Assembly: GCF_002975275.1 (NCBI RefSeq)
Contig: NZ_PCOQ01000010.1
Location: 141,528 to 205,527, forward strand
Source: Achromobacter sp. MYb9
GTDB lineage: Bacteria > Pseudomonadota > Gammaproteobacteria > Burkholderiales > Burkholderiaceae_B
Direction of reading: 5' to 3'
DNA: 64,000 bases
In this document: in pieces, positions 46,601 through 52,453 of the stretch
Numbering within the stretch: position 1 is the stretch's first letter
Layout of the letters: each line of letters begins with the position of its first letter
The notes under the pieces: generated by a model
Told to the model about the DNA's origin: nothing
What the model saw: only the letters and a program-made list of their open reading frames with translations
Database searches by the model: none
Position numbers and translations under genes: made by a program

Positions 46601-47318
46601 CGAGGGCAACATCCAGCTGTACGCGCAGGGCAGCATCCTGCTGGGTCAAAGCCGGGTGATGACGACCTTTGGCGGCGGGATCACCGCGTGGTCGGCGCAA
46701 GGCGACATCAATGCGGGGCGCGGGTCCAAGACGACGGTGCTGTACACGCCGCCCAAGCGCGTCTACGACGGCGTTGGCAACGTGACGCTGTCGCCCAACG
46801 CGCCCAGCACCGGCGCGGGCATCGCGACGCTGGCGCCGCTGCCGGAAGTCGCAGCCGGTGATGTGGATCTGTACGCGCCGCTGGGCACCATCGACGCAGG
46901 CGAAGCCGGCATCCGCGTGTCGGGCAACGTGAACATCGCGGCCTTGCAGGTGGTGAATGCCGCCAACATCCAGGCGCAGGGCGATAGCGTGGGCGTGCCG
47001 GTGACGGCGTCCGTCAATACCGGGGCGCTGTCATCGGCCAGTGCCGCAGCCACATCGGCGGTGAATGCCGCGCAGGATTCGGCCCAACGAGCGCAAAGCC
47101 AGGCACGCCAGGGCCAGCCCTCGGTGATCAACGTGCAGATCCTGGGGTATGGCGACGAGCCCGTGGCGGGGGCGGCGCCCGCGCCGCAGGGCAGCCCGGC
47201 GGCGGCTGCGCCGGCCTACGACGCCGCCAGCGCCGTGCAAGTGCTTGGCGCGGGTCGTCTGGACGCGAACGAGACGGGGGCTTTGAGCGCGGAGGAACGA
47301 CGCAAGCTGACGATGTGA
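34653..47318 (+). CDS. Giant two-partner secretion exoprotein (filamentous haemagglutinin-like TpsA)
   Basis: About 4,221 residues. Long signal region (GRPNWRPTPLSQAVTALLIA, cleavage near AQAQ), then the TPS domain (about 165-300) with ILNWDTFNVGRNTTVQFKQG, VLNRVVGAS and MVVNQNGVIFTGTSQVN, the equivalents of the NxxG and NPNGI motifs recognised by TpsB. The rest is mostly repetitive beta-helix sequence rich in Gly/Ala/Asp/Thr. About residues 2830-2960 contain repeated LAAGTxL units, about 3058-3130 hold a tandem Cys module, and the last quarter resembles DUF3739 of filamentous haemagglutinins (SSVAVLSNQGTDGIGGDRNM). A Gln/Ala-rich tail ends the protein. TTG 34632, ATG 34644 and ATG 34653 are all possible starts; 34653 has the best-spaced AAGGGA. 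Expected role: surface adhesin or secreted filament. Confidence 0.92.
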   Translation: MQARMSELGDKKKTARALGRGRPNWRPTPLSQAVTALLIAGSASGAAQAQTRAFSPGWFSDKNAVQSTAQRTGRMPDGSVAGIGASARQQQQSRQQLQRSLDNLNRTAAAVAAQQAAQAAARAAAAANGGDVPDGLAEGGLWAAQGGLAKWEGAKAAKPSVENGRQVVTVEQTQSRAILNWDTFNVGRNTTVQFKQGADDAVLNRVVGASAKPSQIQGAIKADGTVMVVNQNGVIFTGTSQVNARNLVAAASTISDAQFRDKGLYADNGAQPTFQDALGGVEVQAGAQIRTAAPTTSTTGGGYVLLLGKEAVNAGTIDTPAGQALLAAGDSFVIKRGQGTSGNLVSTTKGNEVTPAGTPGRVVNTGLIQAATGDVTLTGGDVVQGGVVLSSTSVDTRGTVHLTAAGEGGKVTLADNSTTAILLDRSGALALDSQRDGLRVPLTPQTDAAVVAAGGDRRELSRVEIGSSGTVDFASGSITLATGGQIAIQAAQRSLVRDGAILDVAGAVGVPVAMENNNIKINVQGNEQRDAPINRDGGKLNSNDVWVDLRDLVFVPAGTNGYATDRWYTAGGLLEVSGYLGTQGHAVNEWMAQGGNVEFTGGDVVTRAGSQINVSGGTLDVQDGMIRQTWLRGVDGRLYDVSRAPGDLAYTGLYKGYEAHSERWGQTRYFYNPLIAPRERFETGYTVGRDAGRLLIGTKSAVLEGELVGLTYQGQRQSAAPQAGLDGYQQSQRAAARGAQLVVGTYSPYYTLRTGALQYALGRSDDTVQHVLLSDQAAAIAAGLDLDTALPEDRAGILHLDTAKLNGFGLGAIKIAAQDITVQSDLAVTAGGDITLFANQVSVDATLTARAGSIRLGNVLNQASPSGAVDSAVGGTDKAALALSARARLDASGLWTNLAMSPERTAGMPYLNGGTVALRGDGDIRLDTGSVIDVSSGAALRAKNALTGGKGGNTTIEVVGGATDAGGQLTLNATLRGYGVEGGGTLAVAAGKVVLGGTEPVAQEGALALAPPFFQQGFSRYEVTGRSGLTVADDARIDVLMPVYRPVSGAAGQQTGTDPSAVLEAWLPPTYQHDPVAGTVSRRRGASLSLQSGRNLAAVGVDTDAALIVGRGAEVKVDPGQTIQMRGAGQITVLGALTAAGGKIDIRQLRLGELDVAESFEIADGQMHNRSIWIGEQAVLDVAGRAEAGVDAQGRRYGVADAGGVIVIGGEINHDRATATSADAYVIVRPGAVLDASGAGAVVDVTGVGAVQVNRDGGRISLSSYNGLYLDGTFIARAGGANASGGTLDIALETPLYRTWGDGVAGMEVQVPREMVLAAGPGGNALGADLKPGEVADGLRYGQARLDATRLLAGGGFDHLALLSNGLMSFDGDVDVSVAQSLRLYAGAFSLAPGADAQTQVNLAASYVRLSGLGKYAATNGVIRPQVLFGDAQDVGTGAFTVRAGNLLEVGNSLSFGTQGNINRSVGGPLPVLRSGFDQVTLDSGGDLRFLANNDHEPRTRLWTRGDLDLIAAQIYPETGAEAEVLAGFMRLPTGVQFFDPDRALRIGRHAGASDALPVMPYSAFGTLRLSAVTVEQGGVVRAPLGAIVLGDLGTLMGTQRLTLLPGSVTSVSGAGLLMPYGGTTDGVSYKFKGADVSLVGVGGATGLESGATLRTGITMAFRDVDAQPGSVLDLSGGGELTGAGFVSGRGGSTDARYSPLVRMNPKGGFSLPGLASNPVYAIVPGMQPGYAPAGGEAGASTPGVGRQITVGAGVPGLPAGTYTLMPSTYALLPGAFRVEINGAAAAGAAIAPMQMRNRSWAASGTLSTAGTRVADSLASSVILTPADVLRTLSQYNETSYASFVAADAVTRGVPRAMLPADARTLRLAIHSGSSDGQALNFEGLANFKAAQGGFGGAVALNGGSGTIEILGAGQAPTAGFAGTSVQADALTALGASRLVIGALPVVQYGQGGRFYTFQAPAHEVVLRAGAQLTGPEVLVSSRTIELEAGAGISTLGRGAPSVDSTSGYAFQPGTASLLAVSNGRLDVLAPDALASGAIRIGTCAAQPCQGATRLYSEGTIAAATNGTFDLGEQVRYGTRNLSLAVGAVNAGTAGALEQAAASGILPNGLTLNQDILGRLLRGDTSMGAPALEVLTLTARDAMNFYGTVALDTRDPVTGKYSLATLALGTPAIYGYGEAGDEASIRTQNLIWNGATQAPGAVVAGGAGTGRGVLRIDAERIEFGYAQGAQPSGVDDNARLALGFSTVNLNASERITSNHRGSLAVYQSQGAFDSVTGRYVYHGGNLNLNTPLLTGGAGAINRMTAGGDVRVAAVPGAQAVTVQDLGAELLLAGANVQIDGRIVLPSGKLTVQGSESVLLTGASQVDVSGRAIAFNDVQRYSWGGDVILESSHGSIRQEGGALIDVSAQQNDAGSLRATALSAAAGVVDLRGRILGASSGHYDAGGTAVPYRAGSVDIRAQHLGAPGALNADFEALNQRLNDGAVTGARSFQIKQGSLAVGDALRANDINLSIDGGSLTVAGRVDASGERVGRIRLAARDGLTLSSTAVLDAHGTVLRVDSYGKIIDSPNRAMVELNSGRGMLTLANGARIDLRHGTSAAPGAAAGQHDGAPRGTLDLLAPRIDAAGNVGINGSAVPGSAATYGDIAIDARGTVVIDGARSIALVATQRYDDARRGDPADRASGRDYQIIDQAYLETLHGDSTTFIRNARNNGALLDGKLAGLNNATYRDVFHLRPGVEIVSNTADGDLVVQGDLDLSRYRYASLNPHSAMTSAYGSGEAGALTLRAKGNLDVYGSINDGFAPPQATPDDENGWILTPGAQPFGGDVVLPRGGVVLADGTEFPGGKTLNYPLPLQATTLAAGTRLPVEAALGQALSLAAGTVLSGDLRDAAGQLLYPAGSILKQAVDLPAGTRLGAGTVLTAGTSMQAFTWPANVALPNLHTTQGYEPNVLLMAGTITLKQGAFIPSQTKLVFPEGTDYVELRPGTAVDQRRNWALAQMLPAGSQSWSVQLVAGADLDAADPRRVLPGPNAGKLTLADTHYNASLIKGASLVWGPDAGPSGFEPGTPVPDDLLWLCDAVEGLCMPPPRWVWGPDNWWGYPAGTPVSDAELSICTDYADQCIENKPTTSVVAHTQNFSVLRTGAGDLNLAAGGDISLMSAYGVYTAGTQAADVAPAYQLPRGRFGGTVLGDDHSTTYEPFVTAGAGYQAWYPEAGGNLGLYSGGSLRGDVWGKTTGGSFEARVIDPSVGIGNWLWRQGTGSANGGDTPTAWWINFGSYTQASADFKDKTPLLVGFTGFGALGGGNVSMRVDGDAGNIESRGSISNPRGQGLIVAIGSTGRIAADGSMMLTGGGDIDIRVGGGVNPTKSARGRVSSTVGPTPYYGEPALDLQGALINLRGHVQLSGGAVGGLDLRYGNEFSQQDVKETRGYDPYASTLASATGGLVLIPGDAVIRVDTRGDLVVGGASDPGRVALPNSTPFRLADGTLQNGGGYSWFSMWTENTAIELSSAGGNLTPSRQTSHSAQGMAVQTGRNTSPSDARYLYPSILRATAYDGSIYGGVSAGYLNNESTGLPYSLTLAPGVRGQLEMLAGDSIYAGGYAINRSGANPASVATVRAPAFAGYASQASSVAVLSNQGTDGIGGDRNMHFPLFYFNALTASDSGSNQVTRFYARDGDIVGLRTGEALALLKGNSMGQTWYEASGPVWMMAGRDIVASGTDTGTLTDVPTSNGINFGGGSGSTATSTGNLFLHRDALDVSRVSAGRDILYSSFQIAGPGTLEVTAGRHVLMADRASITSLGAVMPGDRRPGASIAVTAGGGANGPDYAGFLARYLDPAKVADPSRPLADQGLAFKTYEAELLLWLTQHYGFSGSTDDARAYFAALPPAQQRVFARQVYFAELRSGGREYNDKSSPRNGSYLRGRQAIAALFPETAPGTYQGDITLYGASGIRSTFGGDIQLMTPGGKQVFGVEGVAPPASAGIITQGEGNIQLYAQGSILLGQSRVMTTFGGGITAWSAQGDINAGRGSKTTVLYTPPKRVYDGVGNVTLSPNAPSTGAGIATLAPLPEVAAGDVDLYAPLGTIDAGEAGIRVSGNVNIAALQVVNAANIQAQGDSVGVPVTASVNTGALSSASAAATSAVNAAQDSAQRAQSQARQGQPSVINVQILGYGDEPVAGAAPAPQGSPAAAAPAYDAASAVQVLGAGRLDANETGALSAEERRKLTM

Positions 47319-47360
47319 ACGGGACGCCGGCGCGCCGCCGGCGGTCATCGGTGTGTCATG

Positions 47361-47392
47361 AAGCGGCCAGCATCCCTGGCCGCTTTTTTTTC
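47361..47392 (+). terminator. Strong intrinsic terminator after tpsA
   Basis: AGCGGCCAG (47362-47370), loop CATCC, CTGGCCGCT (47376-47384): a perfect 9-bp stem followed directly by a run of T. It lies 43 bases after the tpsA stop and should separate tpsA from tpsB transcription. Confidence 0.92.
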
Positions 47393-47647
47393 ACCTTGCA
47401 TGCTAGCGCCGTCATCTCGCATGGCCAGAATCGCCGCCGGACAGCCCGGGTTTTCGTTCGCCGATTCTTTTTCATGAAGTTTTTCTTACAACGCGCGGTC
47501 TTCGACCTCCCGGCACGTCTAGTAACAAGCAGAAGCTGTGAGCGCGGGAGGGCGGGCAAAAACCGTCACGGGATTGTCGCGAAGCGCACGGCTCGGCAGC
47601 GGCCGGTGACCAGGCCGGATTTCACACAAGGAACCGAGTGCATCGCT
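47393..47647 (+). promoter_or_regulatory. Leader of the tpsB operon with Pho-box-like repeat
   Basis: About 255 bases between the terminator and tpsB, so tpsB should have its own promoter here. CCGTCAC-GGGA-TTGTCGC (47563-47580) gives two heptads 11 bp apart, matching the Pho half-site at 6/7 and 5/7. No obvious -10 follows ten bases later. AAGGA lies about 15 bases before the ATG. No gene seen. Confidence 0.4.
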
Positions 47648-49297
47648 ATGCATGATTTCGAAAGTACGGGCCGCGCGTTGCGCGCCATATTGCGCCGCGC
47701 GCCGCAAGCATTCGTCCTGACCGCCGCTATCCACTCGGCGTGGGCGCAAGCCGCGCCGGCGCCCGAAGCCGGCGCCGCGCCCGCCGGCGCAGCGGCCCCC
47801 GAGGGCCGCCGCGTCAACATCAACGAGTACATCGTGCGGGGCAATACCGTGCTGGAGGCCCGCGACATCGAGCGCGCCGTCTACCCCTACCTGGGCCCGG
47901 ACCGCACGCTGGCCGACATCGAGTCCGCGCGTGAAGCCTTGCAGGCCATTTATCAGGAACGCGGCTACCAGTCGGTGTACGTGGACCTGCCCGAACAGCA
48001 GGTCGCCGACGGCATTGTGTTCCTGCAAGTGTCCGAGACCAAGGTGGGGCGCGTGCGGGTGGTGGGCGCGCAGCACTATTCCCCGTTGGCGATTCGCGAC
48101 GAGGTGCCGGCGTTGCAGGAAGGCCAGGTGCCCAACTTCAACCGCGCGCAGGCCGAACTGACGAACCTGAACAAGGGCGCCAGCCGCCAGGTCGTGCCGC
48201 TGGTGAAGGAAGGGCGCCTGCCCGGCACGATGGACGTGGACCTGAAGGTCGAAGACAAAAGCCCATGGCATGCCAGCGTGGGGCTGAACAACGACTACAG
48301 CGCCGACACCACGCGCCTGCGCAGCACAGCGTCGCTGGGCTACGACAACCTTTGGCAGCTGGGTCATTCCGTCAGCCTGACCTTTTTCACCGCGCCGCAG
48401 GAAACCGACAACGCCAAGGTGTGGTCGGGTTCGTATTCCATGCCGCTCTCCAGCCGCTGGAGCTTGCAATTCTCGGGCTACAAGAGCGACAGCAACGTGG
48501 CCACGATCGGCGGCACCAATGTGCTGGGCAAGGGTTACTCCTTCGGCCTGTCCGCCATCTACACGATGGAACCGCAAGGCGATTGGAGCAATTCGCTGTC
48601 CGTGGGCCTGGACTACAAGAAGTTCGATGAGTCCACGCGTTTCGGCGCCAACGAAGACCAGATCCCCATCAAGTACCTGCCGTTCACGCTTGCCTACAAC
48701 GGCTACCGCTATTCCGAATCGTCGCAAAGCAGCCTGGGCCTGTCGGTCGTGGGCGCAAGCGGCTCCTTCTTCAATCAAGGTAGCGACTGGAAGGAGTTCG
48801 ACGACAAGCGCTATCGGGCCAACCCCAGCTTCGCGCTGTTGCGCGGCGATGGCACGCATACGCAAAACCTGTTCGGCGATTGGCAGCTGGGCCTGCGCGG
48901 CTCGTTCCAGTTGGCCTCGGGCGCCCTGGTGTCCAACGAGCAGTTCTCGGCGGGCGGCGCCACCAGCGTGCGCGGCTATCTGGCCGCGGAGCGCACGGGC
49001 GACGACGGTGTGTTGGGTTCGGTGGAATGGCGCACGCCGTCGCTGGCCCGCTGGCTGGGCGCGAACGTCAACGAATGGCGCTTCTATGCCTTTGCCGACG
49101 CCGCCACTTTGCGCTTGCGCGACCCGCTGCCCGAACAGGACGCCAGCTACTCGCTCGCCAGCGTCGGCCTGGGCACCCGCCTGCAAGTCATGGATTGGCT
49201 GTCCGGTTCGCTGGATTGGGGCTATCCGCTGAAAGACGGCCCCAACACCCGCAAGCACGATCCCCGACTGAACTTCAGCGTGCGCGCCAGCTTCTGA
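47648..49297 (+). CDS. TpsB outer-membrane transporter (ShlB/FhaC/HecB family)
   Basis: About 549 residues. Signal peptide (VLTAAIHSAWAQ), a Pro/Ala linker, POTRA-like domains (INEYIVRGNTVLEARDIERA, ALQAIYQERGYQSVYVDLPE, VSETKVGRVRVVGAQHYSPL) and a 16-strand barrel ending in ...NFSVRASF, with the conserved VRGY of the L6 loop in GGATSVRGYLAAE. It should thread the TpsA exoprotein through the outer membrane. The longer frame starting at 47315 overlaps the terminator region and is rejected. In P. aeruginosa the corresponding gene would be pdtB. Confidence 0.93.
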   Translation: MHDFESTGRALRAILRRAPQAFVLTAAIHSAWAQAAPAPEAGAAPAGAAAPEGRRVNINEYIVRGNTVLEARDIERAVYPYLGPDRTLADIESAREALQAIYQERGYQSVYVDLPEQQVADGIVFLQVSETKVGRVRVVGAQHYSPLAIRDEVPALQEGQVPNFNRAQAELTNLNKGASRQVVPLVKEGRLPGTMDVDLKVEDKSPWHASVGLNNDYSADTTRLRSTASLGYDNLWQLGHSVSLTFFTAPQETDNAKVWSGSYSMPLSSRWSLQFSGYKSDSNVATIGGTNVLGKGYSFGLSAIYTMEPQGDWSNSLSVGLDYKKFDESTRFGANEDQIPIKYLPFTLAYNGYRYSESSQSSLGLSVVGASGSFFNQGSDWKEFDDKRYRANPSFALLRGDGTHTQNLFGDWQLGLRGSFQLASGALVSNEQFSAGGATSVRGYLAAERTGDDGVLGSVEWRTPSLARWLGANVNEWRFYAFADAATLRLRDPLPEQDASYSLASVGLGTRLQVMDWLSGSLDWGYPLKDGPNTRKHDPRLNFSVRASF

Positions 49298-49335
49298 GCG
49301 CACGCGACCTCCTCATTCATCCCGGAGTCCTGAAC

Positions 49336-51258
49336 ATGCAACGCCTATTGATACTCCTACTGACCGTGCTGGCCGGCGTATTGCCGTCCGCCGCCCACGC
49401 CTGGTGGCAGCCTGACTGGCAGTACCGCAAGCAAATCACCGTCGACAGCACCGCGCAAGGCATGCCGCTGGGCGGCCCGGCCGGCCGCACGCCGCTGCTG
49501 GTGCGCCTGCACACCGGCAACTTCACTTTCGACGGCATCAACGAGAAGGGCGCCGACATCCGTTTTGTGGGCGCGGACGACCAGACGGTGCTGAACCACC
49601 AGGTGGAAGCCTTCGACCCCTTGCTGGGCATGGCGCTGGTATGGGTGGACGTGCCTGAAGTGGCCGACGGTCAGCGCCAGGACATCTGGATGTACTACGG
49701 CAACCAGAAGGCGCCGGTCTCGGCCAATGGCCAACTGACGTTCGACCCGAACTACACGCTGGTCTATCACTTCGACGGCGCCGCTGGCGCGCCGCCGCGC
49801 GACACCACCGCTTACAGCAACCACGGCCAGACCCCGACGGGCGCCGCGGTGGATGGCGTCATCGGCCGGGCCGCGCAGTTCACGGGCGCCGCGCCGCTGA
49901 TGCTTCCCGCCAGCCCCTCTCTGGCCATCCCGGCCGCAGGCGCTTTCACGTTCAGCGCCTGGGTCCGCGCCGACCAGCCGGCCGGCGAACAACTGGTCTA
50001 CGCCCGCCGCGACGCCGGCAACGCCTTGCTGATTGGTATCAACCAGGGCGTGCCGTTCGTGGAAGTGAATGGCCAGCGCAGCCAGCCCGGCCAGCCGCTG
50101 ACGCCCGCCGCCTGGCAACACCTGGCGGTGACGGCCGACGGCAGCCAGGTCCATCTGTACGTGAACGGCCGCGCCACCGCGTCGCTGGCCGCCAGCCTGC
50201 CGCCGCTTGGCGCCATCGCCGCCCTGGGGGGCGACGTGCCCGCGCCGGCCGCGCCCGTGGCGCCCGCTGCCGTCCCCGCCGCGGATGGCACGGTACCGGC
50301 CGACGCCGCGCCGGCGCCCGCCGCGCGCCCCGTCTACGCGCCGTTCGTGGGCGCCATCGACGAAGTTCGTTTGTCCAAGGTGGCGCGTCCCGCCGCCTTG
50401 ATCTACGCCGATGCCAGCTCGCAGGGCGCGGAGTCGCGTCTGGTCGCCTACGGCGCGGACGAAGAGCAGTCGGGTTTCGGTTTCGGCGGCATGGGCTTCT
50501 TGCTCAAGGCGGTGCCGATCGACGCGTGGATCATCATCGGCGTGCTGGTGCTGATGATGGTGCAGTCCTGGATCATCATGATCAAGAAGAGCCGCAACGT
50601 GGCCCGCCTGGCGCGCGCCAATGAAGCGTTCCGGGAGTCTTTCGCCAACGTCGGCAAGCGCCTGGAAATGCTGGCCGATGACGCCGGTCTGGCCCAACGG
50701 CTGGAACACGCCTCGCTGTGGCGCCTGTACCGCGTGGCGGTCAACGAGATCCGCACCCGCCGCGCCCAGGGCGCCGACACCACGTCGATCTCGGCCGCCA
50801 CGATCGAGGCCATCCGCGCATCGATGGACGCCGTGCGCACCAAGGAAAACCAGGTGCTGGGCGCCAAGCTGGGCGTGCTGTCCAACGCCATCGCGGGCGG
50901 CCCCTACATCGGCCTGCTGGGCACCGTGCTGGGCATCATGGTGGTGTTCCTGGGCACGGCAATGGCCGGCGATGTGAACATCAACGCCATTGCTCCGGGC
51001 ATGGCCGCGGCCCTGCTGGCCACCGCGATGGGTCTGTTCGTCGCGATCCCCGCGCTGTTTGGCTACAACCGCCTGGTGTCGCGCAACAAGGAAGTCAGCG
51101 CCGACATGCGCGTGTTCGTCGACGAATTCGTCACGCGCCTGGCCGAAGTGCACGGCGAAACGCAAGCGCAGGAAGCCGCCCACCATCCCGCAACGCGTGC
51201 GCCGGCGGCTAGCCGCCCGGCCGCCCGCGACGCGCAACCCGTCGCCGCCGAGGCATAA
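49336..51258 (+). CDS. exbB: ExbB-type proton channel fused to periplasmic DUF2341/LamG-like region
   Basis: 640 residues. Signal peptide (MQRLLILLLTVLAGVLPSAA), DUF2341-like domain (about 25-130: WWQPDWQYRKQITVDST, IWMYYGNQ), a concanavalin/LamG-like fold (about 135-370: TLVYHFDGAAGAPPRDTTAY, FTFSAWVRADQPAGEQLVYA, WQHLAVTADGSQVHLYVNGR, AIDEVRLSKVARP) interrupted by an Ala/Pro insert, then the MotA/TolQ/ExbB channel (membrane helix from about 394: DAWIIIGVLVLMMVQSWIIM; GGPYIGLLGTVLGIMVVFLG; AALLATAMGLFVAIPALFGY). The channel should work with the ExbD and TonB encoded next. GGAG nine bases upstream supports ATG 49336. The fused lectin-like domain is the odd part. Confidence 0.9.
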   Translation: MQRLLILLLTVLAGVLPSAAHAWWQPDWQYRKQITVDSTAQGMPLGGPAGRTPLLVRLHTGNFTFDGINEKGADIRFVGADDQTVLNHQVEAFDPLLGMALVWVDVPEVADGQRQDIWMYYGNQKAPVSANGQLTFDPNYTLVYHFDGAAGAPPRDTTAYSNHGQTPTGAAVDGVIGRAAQFTGAAPLMLPASPSLAIPAAGAFTFSAWVRADQPAGEQLVYARRDAGNALLIGINQGVPFVEVNGQRSQPGQPLTPAAWQHLAVTADGSQVHLYVNGRATASLAASLPPLGAIAALGGDVPAPAAPVAPAAVPAADGTVPADAAPAPAARPVYAPFVGAIDEVRLSKVARPAALIYADASSQGAESRLVAYGADEEQSGFGFGGMGFLLKAVPIDAWIIIGVLVLMMVQSWIIMIKKSRNVARLARANEAFRESFANVGKRLEMLADDAGLAQRLEHASLWRLYRVAVNEIRTRRAQGADTTSISAATIEAIRASMDAVRTKENQVLGAKLGVLSNAIAGGPYIGLLGTVLGIMVVFLGTAMAGDVNINAIAPGMAAALLATAMGLFVAIPALFGYNRLVSRNKEVSADMRVFVDEFVTRLAEVHGETQAQEAAHHPATRAPAASRPAARDAQPVAAEA

Positions 51259-51267
51259 GGAGCATTC

Positions 51268-51687
51268 ATGGCTTCCGTATCCGCATCCCAGGACGATGAC
51301 GATGACGCGCCCGTGGACGGCATCAACATCACGCCGCTGGTCGACGTGCTGATGGTCGTGCTGGTCATGTTCATCCTGACCGCCACCGCGCAGATCGCCG
51401 GCATCAAGGTCAACCTGCCCAAGGCCAGTTCCACCATGGCCTTGTCGCAGCCGAAGACCAAGGCGATTTCCGTCAATGACGCGGGCCAGGTTTTCCTGGA
51501 CGCCTATCCGGTCACCTTGCCCGAGCTGGAAGACCGGCTGCGCACGGAGAAAGCGCTGAATCCGGATTTTCCGGTGATTGTGCGCGGCGACGCCGCCGTG
51601 CAGTACCAGAAGGTAGTGGAAGTACTGGATCTGCTGCGCCGCCTGGAGCTTGCCCAGGTCGGTCTCGTGACCGGCAAGCCGCAATAA
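51268..51687 (+). CDS. exbD: ExbD/TolR-family protein
   Basis: 139 residues. One membrane helix near the N-terminus with the essential aspartate in NITPLVDVLMVVLVMFILTA, followed by the periplasmic domain (VFLDAYPVTLPELEDRLRTE, VIVRGDAAVQYQKVVEVLDL). Nine bases after exbB; AAGGAG precedes the ATG. Forms the proton-driven stator complex with ExbB. Confidence 0.95.
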   Translation: MASVSASQDDDDDAPVDGINITPLVDVLMVVLVMFILTATAQIAGIKVNLPKASSTMALSQPKTKAISVNDAGQVFLDAYPVTLPELEDRLRTEKALNPDFPVIVRGDAAVQYQKVVEVLDLLRRLELAQVGLVTGKPQ

Positions 51688-51703
51688 GGGCCAGGACAAC
51701 GTC

Positions 51704-52417
51704 ATGCCGCAACACGCATCCGATTCCTCGCGCGTCCCGCATCCGGCGCGCCGCTGGCTGAAGCTGGCGGCCGTCGCGGTGGCCGCGGCGGTGGCGGCCT
51801 ACGCGCTATGGCGCTGGGCCAACGATATGTCCGGCGTTCGGCGCGATGCGCCCAAGGTCACGGCCATCATCCCGTTGCCGCCGCCCCCGCCGCCGCCGCC
51901 CGAACCCGAAAAGCCGCCGGAGCAGGAACAGCCCAAGGAAGAACCCGTGGCCACGCCCGAACCCGAGCCGCAGCCCACGCCCGAACCGCCCAAGCCGCAG
52001 GACGAAGCGCCCCCGCGCCCGGCCGACGATCTGGCCAACCCGATGCAGATCGACGGCGATGCGCAGGCCGGCAACGACGCGTTCAACATCGGCGCGGGCC
52101 AAGGCAAGGGCATGGCGGGCGGTGGAGGCGGCCGCGCGGGCAACGCCACCTACAGCCAATACCTGGCCTATGCGCTGCAAAAAATCCTGCGCGAAGACGA
52201 GCGCACCCGCAACCTGACCTTCCGCCTGAAAGCCAACATCTGGCTAACGGCGTCTGGCCAGATCACCCGGGTGGAACTGACCCGCGGCAGCGGCGACGCC
52301 GATGTCGACGCGCGCGTGGTTGCCGCGTTGCGCGCCGTGCCGGGCCTGGATGAGCGCCCGCCTGCCACCGCCAACATGCCTATCCGCGCGTCGCTGACCG
52401 GCCGCCGGCCTTCCTGA
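51704..52417 (+). CDS. tonB: TonB-family energy transducer
   Basis: 237 residues. N-terminal membrane anchor (LKLAAVAVAAAVAAYALWRW), a long Pro/Glu spacer (eight prolines in IIPLPPPPPPPP then EPEKPPEQEQPKEE...), a glycine-rich hinge (GKGMAGGGGGRAG) and a TonB-C fold (YSQYLAYALQKILREDERTR, LKANIWLTASGQITRVELTR, AALRAVPGLDERPP). Placed with exbB-exbD in one operon after tpsB, so this TonB is probably dedicated to the locus rather than to general iron uptake. Confidence 0.93.
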   Translation: MPQHASDSSRVPHPARRWLKLAAVAVAAAVAAYALWRWANDMSGVRRDAPKVTAIIPLPPPPPPPPEPEKPPEQEQPKEEPVATPEPEPQPTPEPPKPQDEAPPRPADDLANPMQIDGDAQAGNDAFNIGAGQGKGMAGGGGGRAGNATYSQYLAYALQKILREDERTRNLTFRLKANIWLTASGQITRVELTRGSGDADVDARVVAALRAVPGLDERPPATANMPIRASLTGRRPS

Positions 52418-52453
52418 AATCCCGAACAGACCTGATCCCGGAGTGACTAGAGA

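Noticed and set aside
34950..46700. Very long minus-strand frames opposite tpsA (34950-38408, 39873-42848, 44031-46700)
   Set aside because: His/Arg/Ala-rich shadow translations typical of the strand opposite repetitive GC-rich genes; no signal peptides, domains or ribosome binding sites.
47519..51705. Minus-strand frames opposite tpsB and exbB-exbD (47519-49303, 49357-51705)
   Set aside because: Same shadow pattern; the plus strand has complete, recognised proteins.
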